Below are positions 8,269 to 20,616 of a DNA stretch of 64,000 nt, in pieces (within the stretch, counting starts at the first letter, position 1; every line of letters begins with the position of its first letter). The position numbers were made by a program, and so were the translations under genes. Below the pieces are notes generated by a model. That model was not told the DNA's origin. It saw nothing but the letters and a program-made list of their open reading frames with translations, and searched no databases. The DNA is taken from the NCBI RefSeq assembly GCF_004526345.1, contig NZ_CP038213.1:2108001-2172000 (forward strand), written 5' to 3'. This stretch comes from Ornithinimicrobium flavum (GTDB lineage: Bacteria; Actinomycetota; Actinomycetes; Actinomycetales; Dermatophilaceae).

Positions 8269-10573
8269 GTGAGCGATTCCACGACCACCTACACCGCGGG
8301 CCGGGCCTCGAGCCTGAGCCGCCCGGTCGCCGAGAAGGTCGGGTGGACCGACGCGGACGTCCGGGCCGTCGACACGGCGCGGGTGCTGGCGGCCGACGCG
8401 GTCGAGAACGTCGGCAACGGCCACCCCGGGACCGCGATGAGCCTGGCCCCGCTGGCCTACCTGCTCTACCAGAACGTCATGGTCCACGACCCAGCCGACC
8501 CCCACTGGCTGGGCCGCGACCGGTTCGTCCTGTCGGCGGGACACTCCAGCCTCACGCAGTACGTCCAGCTCTACCTCAACGGCTACGGCCTGGAGCTGTC
8601 GGACCTCCGGGCGCTGCGGACCTGGGGCAGCGCCACCCCCGGCCACCCCGAGGTGCACCACACCACCGGCGTCGAGATCACCACCGGGCCGCTGGGCTCG
8701 GGCATGGCCTCCGCCGTGGGCATGGCGATGGCGCAGCGTCGCCAGCGCGGCCTCCTGGACCCGGACGCCGCCCCGGGTGAGTCCCCCTTCGACCACCACG
8801 TCTGGGTCATCGCCTCCGACGGCGACATCATGGAGGGCGTCACCTCCGAGGCGTCCTCGCTGGCGGGTCACCAGGAGCTGTCCAACCTCACGGTCGTCTA
8901 CGACCAGAACTTCATCTCCATCGAGGACGACACCGACATCTCCTTCAGCGAGGACGTCGCCAAGCGCTACGAGGCCTACGGCTGGCACGTCGAGACGATC
9001 GACTGGCGCGGCAGCGCGGGCTCGGCCGGCGAGGCGACCGAGGACGTCGAGGGGGTGGAGCAGCGCGAGGGCGCCTACGTCGAGGACGTCGACGCCCTGC
9101 ACGCCGCGCTGCAGGCCTCGCGGGAGCGCACCGACAGGCCCACCCTGATCGTGCTCCGCACGATCATCGCCTGGCCGGCTCCCGAGGCCCAGGACACCGG
9201 CGCCTCGCACGGGTCCGCGCTGGTGCCGACGAGGTCGCTGCGACCAAGAAGCTGCTCGGCTTCGACCCGGAGCAGACCTTCCCGGAGGAGCAGGAGGTGC
9301 TCGACCACGTCCGCGCGGTGCGCGACCGGGGCCGGGAGGCGCACGAGGCGTGGCAGCAGCGCTACGACGCCTGGCGCGAGGCGAACCCCGACGGGGCCGC
9401 GCTGCTCGACCGGCTCCGCGACAAGACCCTGCCCGAGGGTCTGGACCAGGCGATCCCGTCCTTCGAGGCCGACGAGAAGGGGATGGCGACCCGCAAGGCG
9501 TCCGGCGAGGTGCTGACCGCGCTGGCGCCCGTCATGCCCGAGCTGTGGGGCGGCTCCGCCGACCTGGCCGGGTCCAACAACACCACGATGAAGGGCGAGC
9601 CGAGCTTCGTGCCCGCCGCGAAGGCGACGGAGATGTTCCCGGGCCACGAGTACGGCCGCACCCTGCACTTCGGCATCCGTGAGCACGCGATGGGCATGAT
9701 CCTCAACGGGATCGCCCTGGAGGGCCTGACCCGGCCCTACGGCGGCACCTTCCTCGTCTTCTCCGACTACATGCGGCCCGCCGTGCGGCTCGCCTCGGTG
9801 CAGCAGCTGCCGGTCGTCTACGTCTGGACCCACGACAGCATCGGGCTGGGCGAGGACGGCCCGACCCACCAGCCGGTCGAGCACCTGGCCGCGCTGCGCG
9901 CCATACCCGGTCTGGACGTCGTGCGTCCCGCGGACGCCAACGAGACCGCCGTCGCCTGGCGCACCATCCTGGAGACGGTCGACCACCCCTCGGCGCTGGC
10001 CCTGACCCGGCAGAACGTCCCGACCTTCGACCGGGGCGAGGGAGGTATGGCGTCCGCCGAGGGCGTCGCGCGCGGCGCCTACGTGCTGGCCGAGGCCGAG
10101 GGCGGTCGCCCCGAGGTGATCCTCGTCGGGACCGGCTCGGAGGTCCAGCTCGCCGTGCGGGCGAGGGCGACGCTGCAGGCCGAGGGTGTCCCGACCCGGG
10201 TCGTGTCCATGCCCTGCCGCGAGTGGTTCGACGCCCAGGACGCGGCCTACCAGGAGGAGGTCCTGCCCGCCGACGTCCGCGCCCGGGTGTCGGTGGAGGC
10301 CGGCATCGCCATGGGGTGGCGCGAGGTGGTCGGCGACGCCGGCCGCAGCATCAGCATCGAGCACTTCGGTGCCTCCGCCGACTACGAGCGGCTCTACCAG
10401 GAGTTCGGCATCACCGCCGAGGCCGTTGTCGCCGCCGCCCGGGAGTCGCTCGCCGCGGCCAAGGGCGACCGGCCCCCGGGCAGGGCGTGCCGGAGGAGCC
10501 GGAGGGCGAGGAGAGCACCCTGGGTGACGCCGGCGAGGGCGGCACCCGGTCCACCGACGAGACGCAGCAGTGA
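8269..10573 (+). CDS. tkt: Transketolase (two frameshifts in this sequence)
   Basis: Thiamine-diphosphate enzyme of the non-oxidative pentose phosphate pathway. GTG at 8269 has AGGAG upstream and follows a TAAGGT -10 near 8204. Motifs: [13 protein letters not shown], the ThDP/Mg loop SDGDIMEG with YDQN, and [10 protein letters not shown] in the pyrimidine domain. Frame changes occur at about 9222 (CTGGTGCC for CTGGGTGCC, restoring [13 protein letters not shown]) and in a C5 run at 10473-10477. Correcting both gives 768 residues ending ...DETQQ with the stop at 10571-10573. Oddities are an acidic insertion near residue 260 and a ~30-residue acidic tail beyond the normal end. First gene of tkt-tal-pgi. 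Confidence 0.9.
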
Positions 10574-10596
10574 GCCAGGAAGCCAAGGAGACCCAG

Positions 10597-11790
10597 ATGA
10601 ACGACAGCAAGCCGACCCAGGCCCCCACCGAGGGCGCCACCGCCGACCGGTCCGCCACCCGCACGACCCTGCACGAGCTGGCCGAGGCCGGCGTCTCGGT
10701 CTGGCTGGACGACCTGAACCGGCCGATGATCACCGACGGCGACCTCCAGGGCTACATCGACCGGGGTGTCCTGGGCGTGACCACCAACCCGACGATCTTC
10801 GCCGCCGCGCTGTCCGAGGGCGAGGCGTACGGGACACAGGTGGCCTCCCTCGCCGCCGAGGGCGCCGACGTCGACGCAGCGGTCTTCGCGCTGACGACCC
10901 AGGACGTGAGCGACGCCTGCGACATCTTCCTGCCGGTCTACGAGGCCACCGGCGGCCAGGACGGTCGCGTCTCCATCGAGGTCGACCCGCGCCTGGCCAA
11001 GGACACCGCCGGCACCGTCGAGATGGCCAAGCAGCTGTGGGCGCAGATCGACCGCCCCAACCTGCTCATCAAGATCCCGGCCACCGTCGAGGGGCTCCCG
11101 GCGATCAGCCAGGTGCTGGCCGAGGGGATCAGCGTCAACGTGACGCTCATCTTCAGCCTGGACCGCTACCGCGGGGTGATGAACGCCTACCTGACCGGGC
11201 TGGAGCAGGCCCGTGAGCACGGCCGGGACCTGAGCTCGATCCGCTCGGTCGCGAGCTTCTTCGTCTCCCGGGTCGACGGCGAGATCGACCAGCAGCTGGA
11301 GAAGATCGGCACCGACGAGGCCCTGTCCCTGCGCGGCAAGGCCGGACTGGCCAACGCACGCCTGGCCTACCAGGCGTTCCAGGAGGTCTTCTCCACCCCC
11401 CGCTGGGCCAACCTGGCCGACGACGGGGCGCACGTGCAGCGGCCGCTGTGGGCCTCGACCGGCGTGAAGAACCCGGACTACCCCGACACCCTCTACGTCA
11501 CCGAGCTCGTCGCCCCGGACACCGTCAACACGATGCCGGCCAAGACGCTCGATGCGACGGTCGACCACGGCGAGATCACCGGTGACACCGTGACCGGTTC
11601 CTACGCCGAGGCCCAGCAGGTGCTGGACGACCTGGAGCGGGCCGGCGTGTCCTACACCGACGTGGTGGACCTGCTCGAGACCGAGGGCGTCGACAAGTTC
11701 GAGAAGTCCTGGGGCGAGCTGCTGGGCACCGTGCAGGAGGAGCTCAACAAGGCCGGCGGCTCTGCCGGCCCCACGGGGGCCGGCGCGTGA
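10597..11790 (+). CDS. tal: Transaldolase
   Basis: Second enzyme of the non-oxidative pentose phosphate branch, about 397 residues, the long actinobacterial type. It shows [11 protein letters not shown] near the N-terminus and the Schiff-base lysine in [11 protein letters not shown], then the NVTLIFS strand. I prefer the ATG at 10597, with AAGGAG six bases upstream. The in-frame GTG at 10570 overlaps the tkt stop (GTGA) and is a possible alternative adding nine residues. The stop overlaps the pgi start by 4 bp. Co-transcribed with tkt and pgi. Confidence 0.95.
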   Translation: MNDSKPTQAPTEGATADRSATRTTLHELAEAGVSVWLDDLNRPMITDGDLQGYIDRGVLGVTTNPTIFAAALSEGEAYGTQVASLAAEGADVDAAVFALTTQDVSDACDIFLPVYEATGGQDGRVSIEVDPRLAKDTAGTVEMAKQLWAQIDRPNLLIKIPATVEGLPAISQVLAEGISVNVTLIFSLDRYRGVMNAYLTGLEQAREHGRDLSSIRSVASFFVSRVDGEIDQQLEKIGTDEALSLRGKAGLANARLAYQAFQEVFSTPRWANLADDGAHVQRPLWASTGVKNPDYPDTLYVTELVAPDTVNTMPAKTLDATVDHGEITGDTVTGSYAEAQQVLDDLERAGVSYTDVVDLLETEGVDKFEKSWGELLGTVQEELNKAGGSAGPTGAGA

Positions 11791-13445
11791 GCTCGTTGCT
11801 GGTCACGGCCGTCGGCGCCGCGGCGGACGCGGTCGAGGCCCACCTGCCGACGCTCGTGGAGGAGTCCTTCGCCTCCCGTCTCTTCGCCCAGGACCCGACC
11901 CTGTGGGGGCCGGAGGCGCAGGAGGAGGCCTCGGTCCGGCTCTCGTGGGTCGGTCTCCCGCGCAGCTCGCGCCCGCTGGTGGGTGAGGTCGAGGCGCTGG
12001 GCGAGCAGCTGCGCGAGCGCGGGGTCTCTCGCATCGTCCTGTGCGGCATGGGCGGCTCCTCGCTGGCCCCCGAGGTCATCTGCGCCACGGCCGGCGTGCC
12101 GCTGGTGGTGCTCGACAGCTCCGACCCCGCCATGGTCCGCTCCGTGCTGGAGGAGGACCTGGCGCGGACGGCCGTGGTGGTCTCGTCGAAGTCGGGATCG
12201 ACCCTGGAGACCGACAGCCAGCGACGGGCCTTCGTGCAGGCCTTCACCGACGCGGGCATCGACCCGACCGAGCGCGTCGTCATCGTGACCGACCCCGGGA
12301 GCCCGTTGGACGAGCAGTCCCGCGCGGACGGCTACCGGGTCGTCAACGCCGACCCGGACGTCGGTGGACGCTACTCCGCCCTCACCGCCTTCGGGCTGGT
12401 GCCCTCCGGCCTGGCCGGTGTCGACGTGGGCGCGCTGCTGGACGAGGCCGAGGAGGTCGCCGACCTGCTGGCCGAGGACGACGGGGCCAACCCGGGCCTG
12501 CGCCTCGGGGCGGCCCTCGGCGGCACCGAGCCGCTGCGGGACAAGCTGCTGTTCACCGACGCCGGGTCCGGCATCGTCGGCCTGGCCGACTGGGCCGAGC
12601 AGCTCATCGCGGAGTCCACGGGCAAGAGCGGCACCGGGGTGCTGCCCGTGGTCGTCCCGGCGGGGACCGACCCCCTGGACGGCCTGTCCGACCCCTCGGA
12701 CTGCACCGTCGTGGTGCTGGCCGGCGACGACGACGAGGAGGACGACGGACCGTCCGCCACGGACACCCGGGCCACGGGCGCGGCGGCCGGGTCGGAGGTG
12801 ACGGTCTCCGGGTCGCTCGGCGCGCAGCTGCTGCTCTGGGAGGTCGCGACCGCCGTGGCCGGGCGGCTGCTCGGCATCAACCCCTTCGACCAGCCGGACG
12901 TCGAGAGCGCCAAGGACGCGGCGCGGCGCATCATGGCCTCGGGGGCCGGCGCGTCCGACGACCCGGACGCGGTCGAGGGCGCGGCGGAGATCCGTGCGCT
13001 CGGCGGCCCGTGGCTCCCGGACGGCACCGCCACGCTGCGGGGTGCGGTCGACGCCCTGCTGGAGCAGGTGGACCCGCACCGGGGCTATCTGGCGGTCATG
13101 GCCTACCTGGACCGGATCGCCCACGCCGACCTGGCGGACGTCCAGGCCGACCTGGTCGACCGGACCGGGCGACCGGTGACCTTCGGCTGGGGCCCGCGCT
13201 TCCTGCACTCCACCGGGCAGTACCACAAGGGCGGCCCCGCCCAGGGCGTCTACCTGCAGGTCACCGCGACGGCCGACGAGGACCTCCCGGTCCCGGGCAA
13301 GGACTTCACCTTCGGCGAGTTCATCGCCGCCCAGGCCGCCGGGGACGCCTCCGTCCTCGCTGACCACGACCGCCCCGTCCTGCGCGTGCACCTGACCGAC
13401 CTGTCCGCAGGCCTGAGCCAGCTGCGCTCCGTCCTCGGCCGCTGA
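11787..13445 (+). CDS. pgi: Glucose-6-phosphate isomerase
   Basis: Interconverts glucose-6-phosphate and fructose-6-phosphate. This is the 552-residue actinobacterial form found behind tal, with a divergent N-terminus. SIS-type sugar-phosphate loops are visible as [12 protein letters not shown] and [18 protein letters not shown] and [12 protein letters not shown] are typical of the family, and the C-terminal [14 protein letters not shown] carries the catalytic-lysine region. GTG at 11787 overlaps the tal stop (GTGA). An acidic linker ([11 protein letters not shown], about residue 320) separates the halves. The stop is one base before the 16-C run. In many actinobacteria zwf-opcA-pgl would follow; here they do not. 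Confidence 0.92.
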   Translation: MSSLLVTAVGAAADAVEAHLPTLVEESFASRLFAQDPTLWGPEAQEEASVRLSWVGLPRSSRPLVGEVEALGEQLRERGVSRIVLCGMGGSSLAPEVICATAGVPLVVLDSSDPAMVRSVLEEDLARTAVVVSSKSGSTLETDSQRRAFVQAFTDAGIDPTERVVIVTDPGSPLDEQSRADGYRVVNADPDVGGRYSALTAFGLVPSGLAGVDVGALLDEAEEVADLLAEDDGANPGLRLGAALGGTEPLRDKLLFTDAGSGIVGLADWAEQLIAESTGKSGTGVLPVVVPAGTDPLDGLSDPSDCTVVVLAGDDDEEDDGPSATDTRATGAAAGSEVTVSGSLGAQLLLWEVATAVAGRLLGINPFDQPDVESAKDAARRIMASGAGASDDPDAVEGAAEIRALGGPWLPDGTATLRGAVDALLEQVDPHRGYLAVMAYLDRIAHADLADVQADLVDRTGRPVTFGWGPRFLHSTGQYHKGGPAQGVYLQVTATADEDLPVPGKDFTFGEFIAAQAAGDASVLADHDRPVLRVHLTDLSAGLSQLRSVLGR

Positions 13446-13446
13446 A

Positions 13447-13462
13447 CCCCCCCCCCCCCCCC
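13447..13462. repeat. Homopolymeric run of 16 C
   Basis: Sixteen consecutive C residues begin one base after the pgi stop codon. They directly abut the inverted arm of the repeat cluster. The exact length is doubtful in data that show many homopolymer errors. Confidence 0.9.
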
Positions 13463-13464
13463 TG

Positions 13465-13598
13465 CAACCGGACGCGCGTTCCTGACATTTTTCCACAGGT
13501 ATGGCGTCGCCCAGCCTGTGGACAACCGTCACGAACGCGCGTCCGGTGTGGCAGGAACGCGCGTCCGGTGTGGCAGGAACGCGCGTCCGGTTGTCGAG
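13465..13598. repeat. 22-bp tandem repeats with inverted copy and DnaA-box-like pair
   Basis: Copies of a 22-bp unit beginning GAACGCGCGTCCGGT lie at 13533-13554, 13555-13576 and 13577-13598; the first two are identical and the third diverges in its last seven bases. A perfect 20-bp inverted copy of 13574-13593 lies at 13465-13484. Between the arms are TTTTCCACA (13489-13497) and TGTGGACAA (13517-13525). The second is the exact complement of the actinobacterial DnaA box TTGTCCACA, and together they form CCACAGG/CCTGTGG inverted arms. No protein is apparent. It occupies the whole spacer between pgi and the convergent rbpA. Confidence 0.9.
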
Positions 13599-13604
13599 GG
13601 GGGC

Positions 13605-13976
13605 TCAGGAGGTCGGGGTGGCGGTGCCGCCGCCGACGCCGCGGGCGCGCATCGACGCCAGGGCCTCGTCGAGCAGGGCCTCGCCGTCCTGCGGGCTGCG
13701 CCGCTCCTTGACGTAGGCCAGGTGGGTCTTGTACGGCTCGTTGCGCAACGGCTGGGGCGGGTTGTCACGGTCCTGCCCGGCGGGCAGGCCGCAGCGCGGG
13801 CAGTCCCAGACGTCCGGCACCTGGATCTCGTCGTCCTGGGCGAAGCTGGGTCGGGTCTCGTGGCCCCGGCCGCACCAGTAGCTCACGACGATCCGGGGTG
13901 CGGTCTCCCCCCGCTCGCTCTCCCCCATCGGCCCGGAGCCCACACGGCTGCCACGGATCGCGTTGGTCCCGACCAT
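13605..13976 (-). CDS. rbpA: RNA polymerase-binding protein RbpA
   Basis: Actinobacterial transcription factor that binds RNA polymerase and group 1/2 sigma factors and stabilises the open complex. The 123 residues begin with the conserved NAIRGSRVGSGPMGESERGE segment, which holds the basic linker and sigma-contacting tail in family members. The core domain follows with YWCGRGH and WDCPRCG, and then the sigma-interaction helix region LAYVKERRSPQ. Convergent with pgi. A TAGGCT -10 lies upstream at 14066-14071. Confidence 0.95.
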   Translation of the reverse strand: MVGTNAIRGSRVGSGPMGESERGETAPRIVVSYWCGRGHETRPSFAQDDEIQVPDVWDCPRCGLPAGQDRDNPPQPLRNEPYKTHLAYVKERRSPQDGEALLDEALASMRARGVGGGTATPTS

Positions 13977-14065
13977 CGTTCCTCCTCGAGCTGGAGCCCG
14001 CCCCGGGCCGTCCCCCCGGGTCGGGCAGCGGCCGGCACGGAAGGCTTCCCTACGGTGCTCGGGTC

Positions 14066-14071
14066 AGCCTA
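14066..14071 (-). promoter_or_regulatory. -10 element for rbpA
   Basis: TAGGCT (minus strand), a TANNNT box about 90 bp upstream of the rbpA ATG. The same hexamer precedes secG, polA, trpC and rpsA. No good -35 is visible. Confidence 0.45.
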
Positions 14072-14102
14072 ACCCGGCTGCGACCTGCGGGGCGAGAGCG
14101 AC

Positions 14103-14354
14103 TCAGGAGAATCGCAGCAGCACGCCCAGGGCCACGACGACGCTCCCCCAGATGACCGCCATCGCGACGGTGATGCGGTTGAGGTTGCGCTCGGCGATCG
14201 AGGACCCGCCGAGGCTGCTGCTCATACCCCCGCCGAACATGTCCGACATCCCTCCACCCTTGCCCTTGTGCATGAGGATGAGGAGCACGAGGAAGAGGCT
14301 GGTGATGACCAGCAGCCCATTGAGGAACCAGCGCACGTACTCCACGCGGCACAC
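14103..14354 (-). CDS. secG: Preprotein translocase subunit SecG
   Basis: Small auxiliary subunit of the SecYEG channel, about 80 residues, with two transmembrane helices (LLVITSLFLVLLILMH and the C-terminal AVIWGSVVVALGVLL). The conserved glycine-rich loop HKGKGGGMSDMFGGG and AERNLNR lie between them. Two GTG starts are possible: 14354, and 14345 (VEYVRWFLNG), which agrees better with family N-termini. It lies downstream of gap-pgk-tpiA, the usual actinobacterial position, but has its own -10 candidate. Confidence 0.93.
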   Translation of the reverse strand: MCRVEYVRWFLNGLLVITSLFLVLLILMHKGKGGGMSDMFGGGMSSSLGGSSIAERNLNRITVAMAVIWGSVVVALGVLLRFS

Positions 14355-14386
14355 AACCTTGTCGTCGATCGTCGGGGGAAGGGGTT

Positions 14387-14414
14387 CGCCCCGGACCCGT
14401 GAGGATCCGGGGCG
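14387..14414 (-). terminator. Hairpin after tpiA (intrinsic terminator-like)
   Basis: A 9-bp perfect stem, CGCCCCGGA/TCCGGGGCG, with a 10-nt loop lies downstream of the tpiA stop and before secG on the minus strand. There is no U-tract, as often in actinobacteria. It also sits at the start of the predicted secG leader, so it could affect secG. Confidence 0.55.
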
Positions 14415-14420
14415 ATGGAC

Positions 14421-14426
14421 AGCCTA
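14421..14426 (-). promoter_or_regulatory. -10 element for secG
   Basis: TAGGCT on the minus strand, upstream of the hairpin at 14387-14414 and about 67 bp before the secG start region. Matches TANNNT; the -35 is weak. Confidence 0.4.
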
Positions 14427-14460
14427 ACCCAGCACCGGCCGGGGGCCGAAGCGCGCCGGG

Positions 14461-15270
14461 TCAGGCCGTGCCGTGGTGCTGCTGGAAGCGGCAGATCGCC
14501 ACGAAGTCGTCCACGCTCAGCGACGCCCCTCCCACGAGGGCGCCGTCGACGTCCTCCTGGGCCATGAGCTCGGCCACGTTGCCCGGCTTCACCGAGCCCC
14601 CGTAGAGCACGCGCAGACCGCCGGCCACCTCGTCGCCGACGAGGTCGGAGACGGTGGTGCGGACGGCCCGGCAGACCTCCTGGGCGTCCTCGGCGGTCGC
14701 GACCTCACCGGTCCCGATCGCCCAGACCGGCTCGTAGGCGACGACCACGCGCGCCACCTGCTCGCCCTCCAGACCCTCGAGCGCCGCGCGGAGCTGACCC
14801 ACGACGTGCTCGACGTGCTGGCCGGCCTGCCGCACCTCCAGCGGCTCGCCCACGCACAGGATCGGCGTGAGGTCGTGCCGGAGCGCGGCGCGGACCTTGG
14901 CCCCGACCAGCTCGTCGGACTCGGCGTGGTACTCCCGCCGCTCGCTGTGCCCGACGACCACGTAGGAGCAGCCCAGCTTGGCCAGGAAGGCCCCGGAGAT
15001 CTCCCCGGTGTAGGCCCCGTCGTCGTGCTGGGACAGGTCCTGCCCGCCGTAGCCGAGCTCCAGCTTGTCGCCCTGCACCAGGGTCTGCACCGACCGCAGG
15101 TCGGTGAACGGCGGCAGGACGACCACCTCGACGGCGGCGAAGTCGTGCCGCTTGTCCCGCAGGGCCCAGTCGAGCTTCTGGACCAGGTGGGTCGCCTGGA
15201 GGTGGTCCAGGTTCATCTTCCAGTTCCCCGCCATCAACGGCGTGCGCGGGGTGACCTTGACGGTTGCCAT
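14461..15270 (-). CDS. tpiA: Triosephosphate isomerase
   Basis: Interconverts dihydroxyacetone phosphate and glyceraldehyde-3-phosphate. The 269-residue TIM barrel has the catalytic Lys18 (GNWKMN), His108 (VVGHSERRE) and Glu180 ([11 protein letters not shown]), and the phosphate loop [10 protein letters not shown]. The ATG overlaps the pgk stop by one base, so it is coupled to gap-pgk. A hairpin follows the gene. Reading frame intact. Confidence 0.97.
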   Translation of the reverse strand: MATVKVTPRTPLMAGNWKMNLDHLQATHLVQKLDWALRDKRHDFAAVEVVVLPPFTDLRSVQTLVQGDKLELGYGGQDLSQHDDGAYTGEISGAFLAKLGCSYVVVGHSERREYHAESDELVGAKVRAALRHDLTPILCVGEPLEVRQAGQHVEHVVGQLRAALEGLEGEQVARVVVAYEPVWAIGTGEVATAEDAQEVCRAVRTTVSDLVGDEVAGGLRVLYGGSVKPGNVAELMAQEDVDGALVGGASLSVDDFVAICRFQQHHGTA

Positions 15271-16480
15271 CAGTCCTCCAGCACCTGGAGTCCGGGAAGG
15301 TCCTTGCCCTCGAGATACTCCAGGCTCGCCCCGCCTCCGGTGGAGATGTGCCCGAAGTCGTCGTCGGCATAGCCGAACTCGCGCACCGCCGCGGCGCTGT
15401 CGCCGCCGCCCACGACGGTCATCGCGCCGTCGCGGGTGCGCTGGACCAGCGCCTCGGCCACCGCCCGGGTCCCGGCGGCGTAGGGCGCCATCTCGAAGGC
15501 GCCCATGGGGCCGTTCCAGAAGACGGTGCGGGCGTCGGCCAGCTGGTCGACGAAGAAAGCGGCGGAGTCGGGACCGATGTCCAGACCCATCATGTCCGCC
15601 GGTATGCCGTCCGCCGGCACCACCTCGTGGCGCGCCTCGGCGGAGAAGGCGTCCGCGACCACGATGTCGGTCGGGAGCACGATCTCGACCCCGCGCTCGG
15701 CCGCCGCCTCCAGGTAGCCGCGGACCGTGTCGACCTGGTCCTCCTCCAGCAGGCTGGTGCCCACCTCGTGGCCCTGGGCCCTGAGGAAGGTGAAGACCAT
15801 GCCACCGCCGACGAGCAGCCGGTCGGCGACGGACAGAAGCGACTCGATGACGCCCAGCTTGTCGCTCACCTTGGCCCCGCCGAGGATGACGACGTAGGGA
15901 CGCTGGGGGTCCTCGCGCAACTGGCGCATCACCTCAACCTCGGATCGCACCAGGCCCCCGGCGGCATGCGGCAGCAGCCGGGCGACGTCGTAGACCGAGG
16001 CCTGCGCGCGGTGGACCACGCCGAAACCGTCGGAGACGAAGGCGTCGGCCAGACCGGCCAGCTGCCGGGCGAAGTCGGCCCGCTCCTCGTCGGTCTTGGC
16101 GGTCTCCCCGGGGTGGAAGCGCAGGTTCTCCAGCAGGACGACGTCACCGTCGGACATCGCCCGGACGGCAGACGTCGCGCGCTCGCCGACGGTCTCCTCG
16201 ACGAAGGTGACCTCCTTGCCGAGCAGCTCGGAGAGCCGCTGGGCGACGGGGGCCAGGGAGTAGCGCGCCTCGGGCGCACCCTTGGGACGACCCAGGTGGG
16301 CGGTCACGACCACCCGGGCCCCCGCCTCGGCGAGCTCGGTGATCGTGGGGACCGAGGCGCGCACCCGGCCGTCGTCGGTGATGCTCGAGCCGTCCAGCGG
16401 CACGTTGAGGTCGGACCGGACCAGGACGGTGCGCCCCGACAGGCCGCCGAGCTGCTCGCTCAGCTGCTCGATCGTCCGCA

Positions 16481-16481
<1 letters not shown>
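15270..16481 (-). CDS. pgk: Phosphoglycerate kinase
   Basis: ATP-forming step of lower glycolysis. The 403 residues include [10 protein letters not shown] at the substrate site, the LGRPKG loop, the hinge region around [10 protein letters not shown] and the nucleotide-binding [10 protein letters not shown] near the C-terminus. I chose the ATG at 16481, which overlaps the gap stop by one base; longer upstream readings lie inside gap. Middle gene of gap-pgk-tpiA. Confidence 0.97.
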
Positions 16482-18592
<2,111 letters not shown>

Positions 18593-18682
18593 CCTCCTGG
18601 TCCGCTCCGGCCTGGGCTCGCGGGACGCCTCCCCTAGGCCCGCGTCCGGCAGGCTACCCTGCGCCGGTCGGGACGGGGACGG

Positions 18683-19644
18683 TCATCCGTGGCTCCCGGC
18701 CATGATGTCCCGGTATGCCGCGGCGAGCCGCAGCGTGTCGTGCTGGCCGGGTCTGCGCACGGTCCCCACGGGGGTCACGAGGAGCTGGCCCCCGACCGTG
18801 GCGACCGCGGCCTCCAGCGCCGCGCGGTCGGCGGCGGTCCGCAGGACGTGCGGGTCCACGACGACGTGGTCGAGGCGCAGCCCGGGTGCGTGGGCGGCCA
18901 CGGCCGCGACGTGGTCGGCCACGGTGTAGCCGCTGGCCTCGTCGTCGGTCAGGCTCACGTTGAGGGTGAGGATGCGGGAGGCCGGGGTGTCCCGCAGGGC
19001 CTGCAGCAGGTCGGGCACCAGCAGGTGCGGCATCACGGAGGTGAACCAGGAGCCCGGGCCGAGGACGACGAAGTCGGCGAGCTTGATCGACTCCAGCGCC
19101 TCGGGGGTCGCGGGCGGGTCCTGGGGCACGAGCTGGACCGAGGAGACGCGCCCGGGGTGGGAGGCGACCGAGGACTGCCCGCGGACGGTCACCTCGACCG
19201 GGCCGTCCGTGCCGTCCTCGAGCATGACCGCCTCGATCGACAGGGGGACGGTGGACATGGGCACGACCCGGCCGCGGGTGTTCAGCAGCCTCCCCACCAG
19301 GTCCAGGCCGCGCACCTCCTGACCCTCCGGCAGCAGGTCCCACAGCGCCACGATGAGCAGGTTGCCCAGGGCGTGCCCGGCGAGCTCGCCCTCCCCCCGG
19401 AAGCGGTGCTGGAGCACGGCGGACCACTGGTGACCCCATGCGGTGTCCTCGCACAGCGCGGCCAGGGCCATCCGCAGGTCGCCCGGGGGCAGGATGTCGA
19501 ACTGCCGACGCAGGCGTCCGCTGGACCCCCCGTCGTCGGCCACCGTGACCACGGCCGTGATGGCCTCCGTGATGTGCCGCAGCGCCTGGAGGGAGGCCGA
19601 CAGCCCGTGCCCCCCCCCAGCGCCACGACGCGCGGGGCGCTCAC
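18683..19644 (-). CDS. yvcK: YvcK-family (gluconeogenesis factor / CofD-like) protein (frameshifted near its start)
   Basis: YvcK/CuvA family protein that binds UDP-sugars and is needed for cell-wall homeostasis in Gram-positives. The body has GHGLSASLQALR, VVTVADDGGSSGRLR, PPGDLRMALAAL and the conserved LGPGSWFTSVMPHLL. The true start is probably GTG at 19644 (VSAPRVVALGGG), overlapping the rapZ stop by 4 bp. It is out of frame with the body because of a C9 run (19610-19618) that should hold ten. The corrected length is 320 residues, normal for the family. Confidence 0.87.
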
Positions 19645-20567
19645 TCCCGCCCCAGGTCCCGGTGGAAGGTGGTGAGCTGGACGCCCGCCTCCTCGAGGTC
19701 CTCCAGCCGGCGGGTGAGCTCCTCGGCGGTCGCCACCGAGCGGTGCTTGCCACCAGTGCACCCGACCGCGACGGTGACGTAGCGCCGCCCCTCCTGGAGG
19801 TAGCCGCTCACCGCGGTGCGCAGCATCTGCTCGGCGTGGTCGAGGTAGGTGCCGGTGCGTTCCTGCCCCAGGACGAAGTCGCGCACCTGCGGGTCGCGTC
19901 CGGTGAAGTCGCGCAGCTCGGGGATCCAGTAAGGGTTGGGCAGGAAGCGCAGGTCGAGGACGACGTCGGCGTCGAGCGGGATGCCGTACTTGTAGCCGAA
20001 GGAGACGATGGCGAGACGCAGCTGCACCCGCGCGTCGGTGTTGAGCAGCGCGTCGATCTTGGCGCTGAGCTGGTGGACGTTGTCGTTCGTGGTGTCGATG
20101 ACGACGTCCGCCGACGAGCGCAGGTCCGCGAGCATCCGGCGCTCGCGGCGGATGCCGTCCAGCAGGAGCCCCTCGCCCTGGAGCGGGTGCGGCCGGCGGA
20201 CCGACTCGAAGCGCCGCACCAGGGACTCGTCGGAGGAGTCGACGAAGATGATGCGCGGTCGCAGGCCACCACCGGCCAGCTCCTCCAGCGCCCGGTCGAG
20301 CTCCCGGGTGAAGTCGCGGGTCCGGACGTCCACGATCGCCGCGATCTTCTGCCGGGCCGGGTCGTCGGCGGTCAGCCGCATGAGCTCGGGGATGAGGGCC
20401 GGCGGCAGGTTGTCCACGACGTACCAGCCGCGGTCCTCGATCACCCGGCCGGCGGTGGTGCGGCCGGCCCCGGACATGCCGGTGATGATGGCCACGTGGC
20501 CGGACCGGTCCGGGCCGGCCGGCTCCGGAGGGCCCTGCGGCGCCCCGCCGGCGGGAGGTGTCGTCAC
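19641..20567 (-). CDS. rapZ: RNase adapter protein RapZ (YvcJ-like P-loop NTPase)
   Basis: Nucleotide-binding regulator; in enterobacteria it controls glmS through a small RNA, while its role in actinobacteria is less clear. 308 residues from a GTG start. The P-loop is GMSGAGRTT (30-38), with Arg where Lys is usual, a change often seen in actinobacterial members. DNLPP follows, and the C-terminal domain has FGYKYG and the conserved GCTGGKHRSV. The N-terminal ~22 residues are a Pro/Gly-rich extension. It lies between uvrC (49 bp away) and yvcK (4-bp overlap). Confidence 0.92.
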   Translation of the reverse strand: MTTPPAGGAPQGPPEPAGPDRSGHVAIITGMSGAGRTTAGRVIEDRGWYVVDNLPPALIPELMRLTADDPARQKIAAIVDVRTRDFTRELDRALEELAGGGLRPRIIFVDSSDESLVRRFESVRRPHPLQGEGLLLDGIRRERRMLADLRSSADVVIDTTNDNVHQLSAKIDALLNTDARVQLRLAIVSFGYKYGIPLDADVVLDLRFLPNPYWIPELRDFTGRDPQVRDFVLGQERTGTYLDHAEQMLRTAVSGYLQEGRRYVTVAVGCTGGKHRSVATAEELTRRLEDLEEAGVQLTTFHRDLGRE

Positions 20568-20616
20568 GCGTGCTCCGTCCGTCCACGGGGGGTGCCGCCC
20601 GGTCGGGACGGCCGGG

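Noticed and set aside
13447..13598. Chromosomal origin of replication because of DnaA-like boxes
   Set aside because: Only two boxes, and no dnaA, dnaN, rpmH or AT-rich unwinding region nearby.
13533..13598. CRISPR array
   Set aside because: Units are contiguous 22-bp repeats without spacers, and there are no cas genes.
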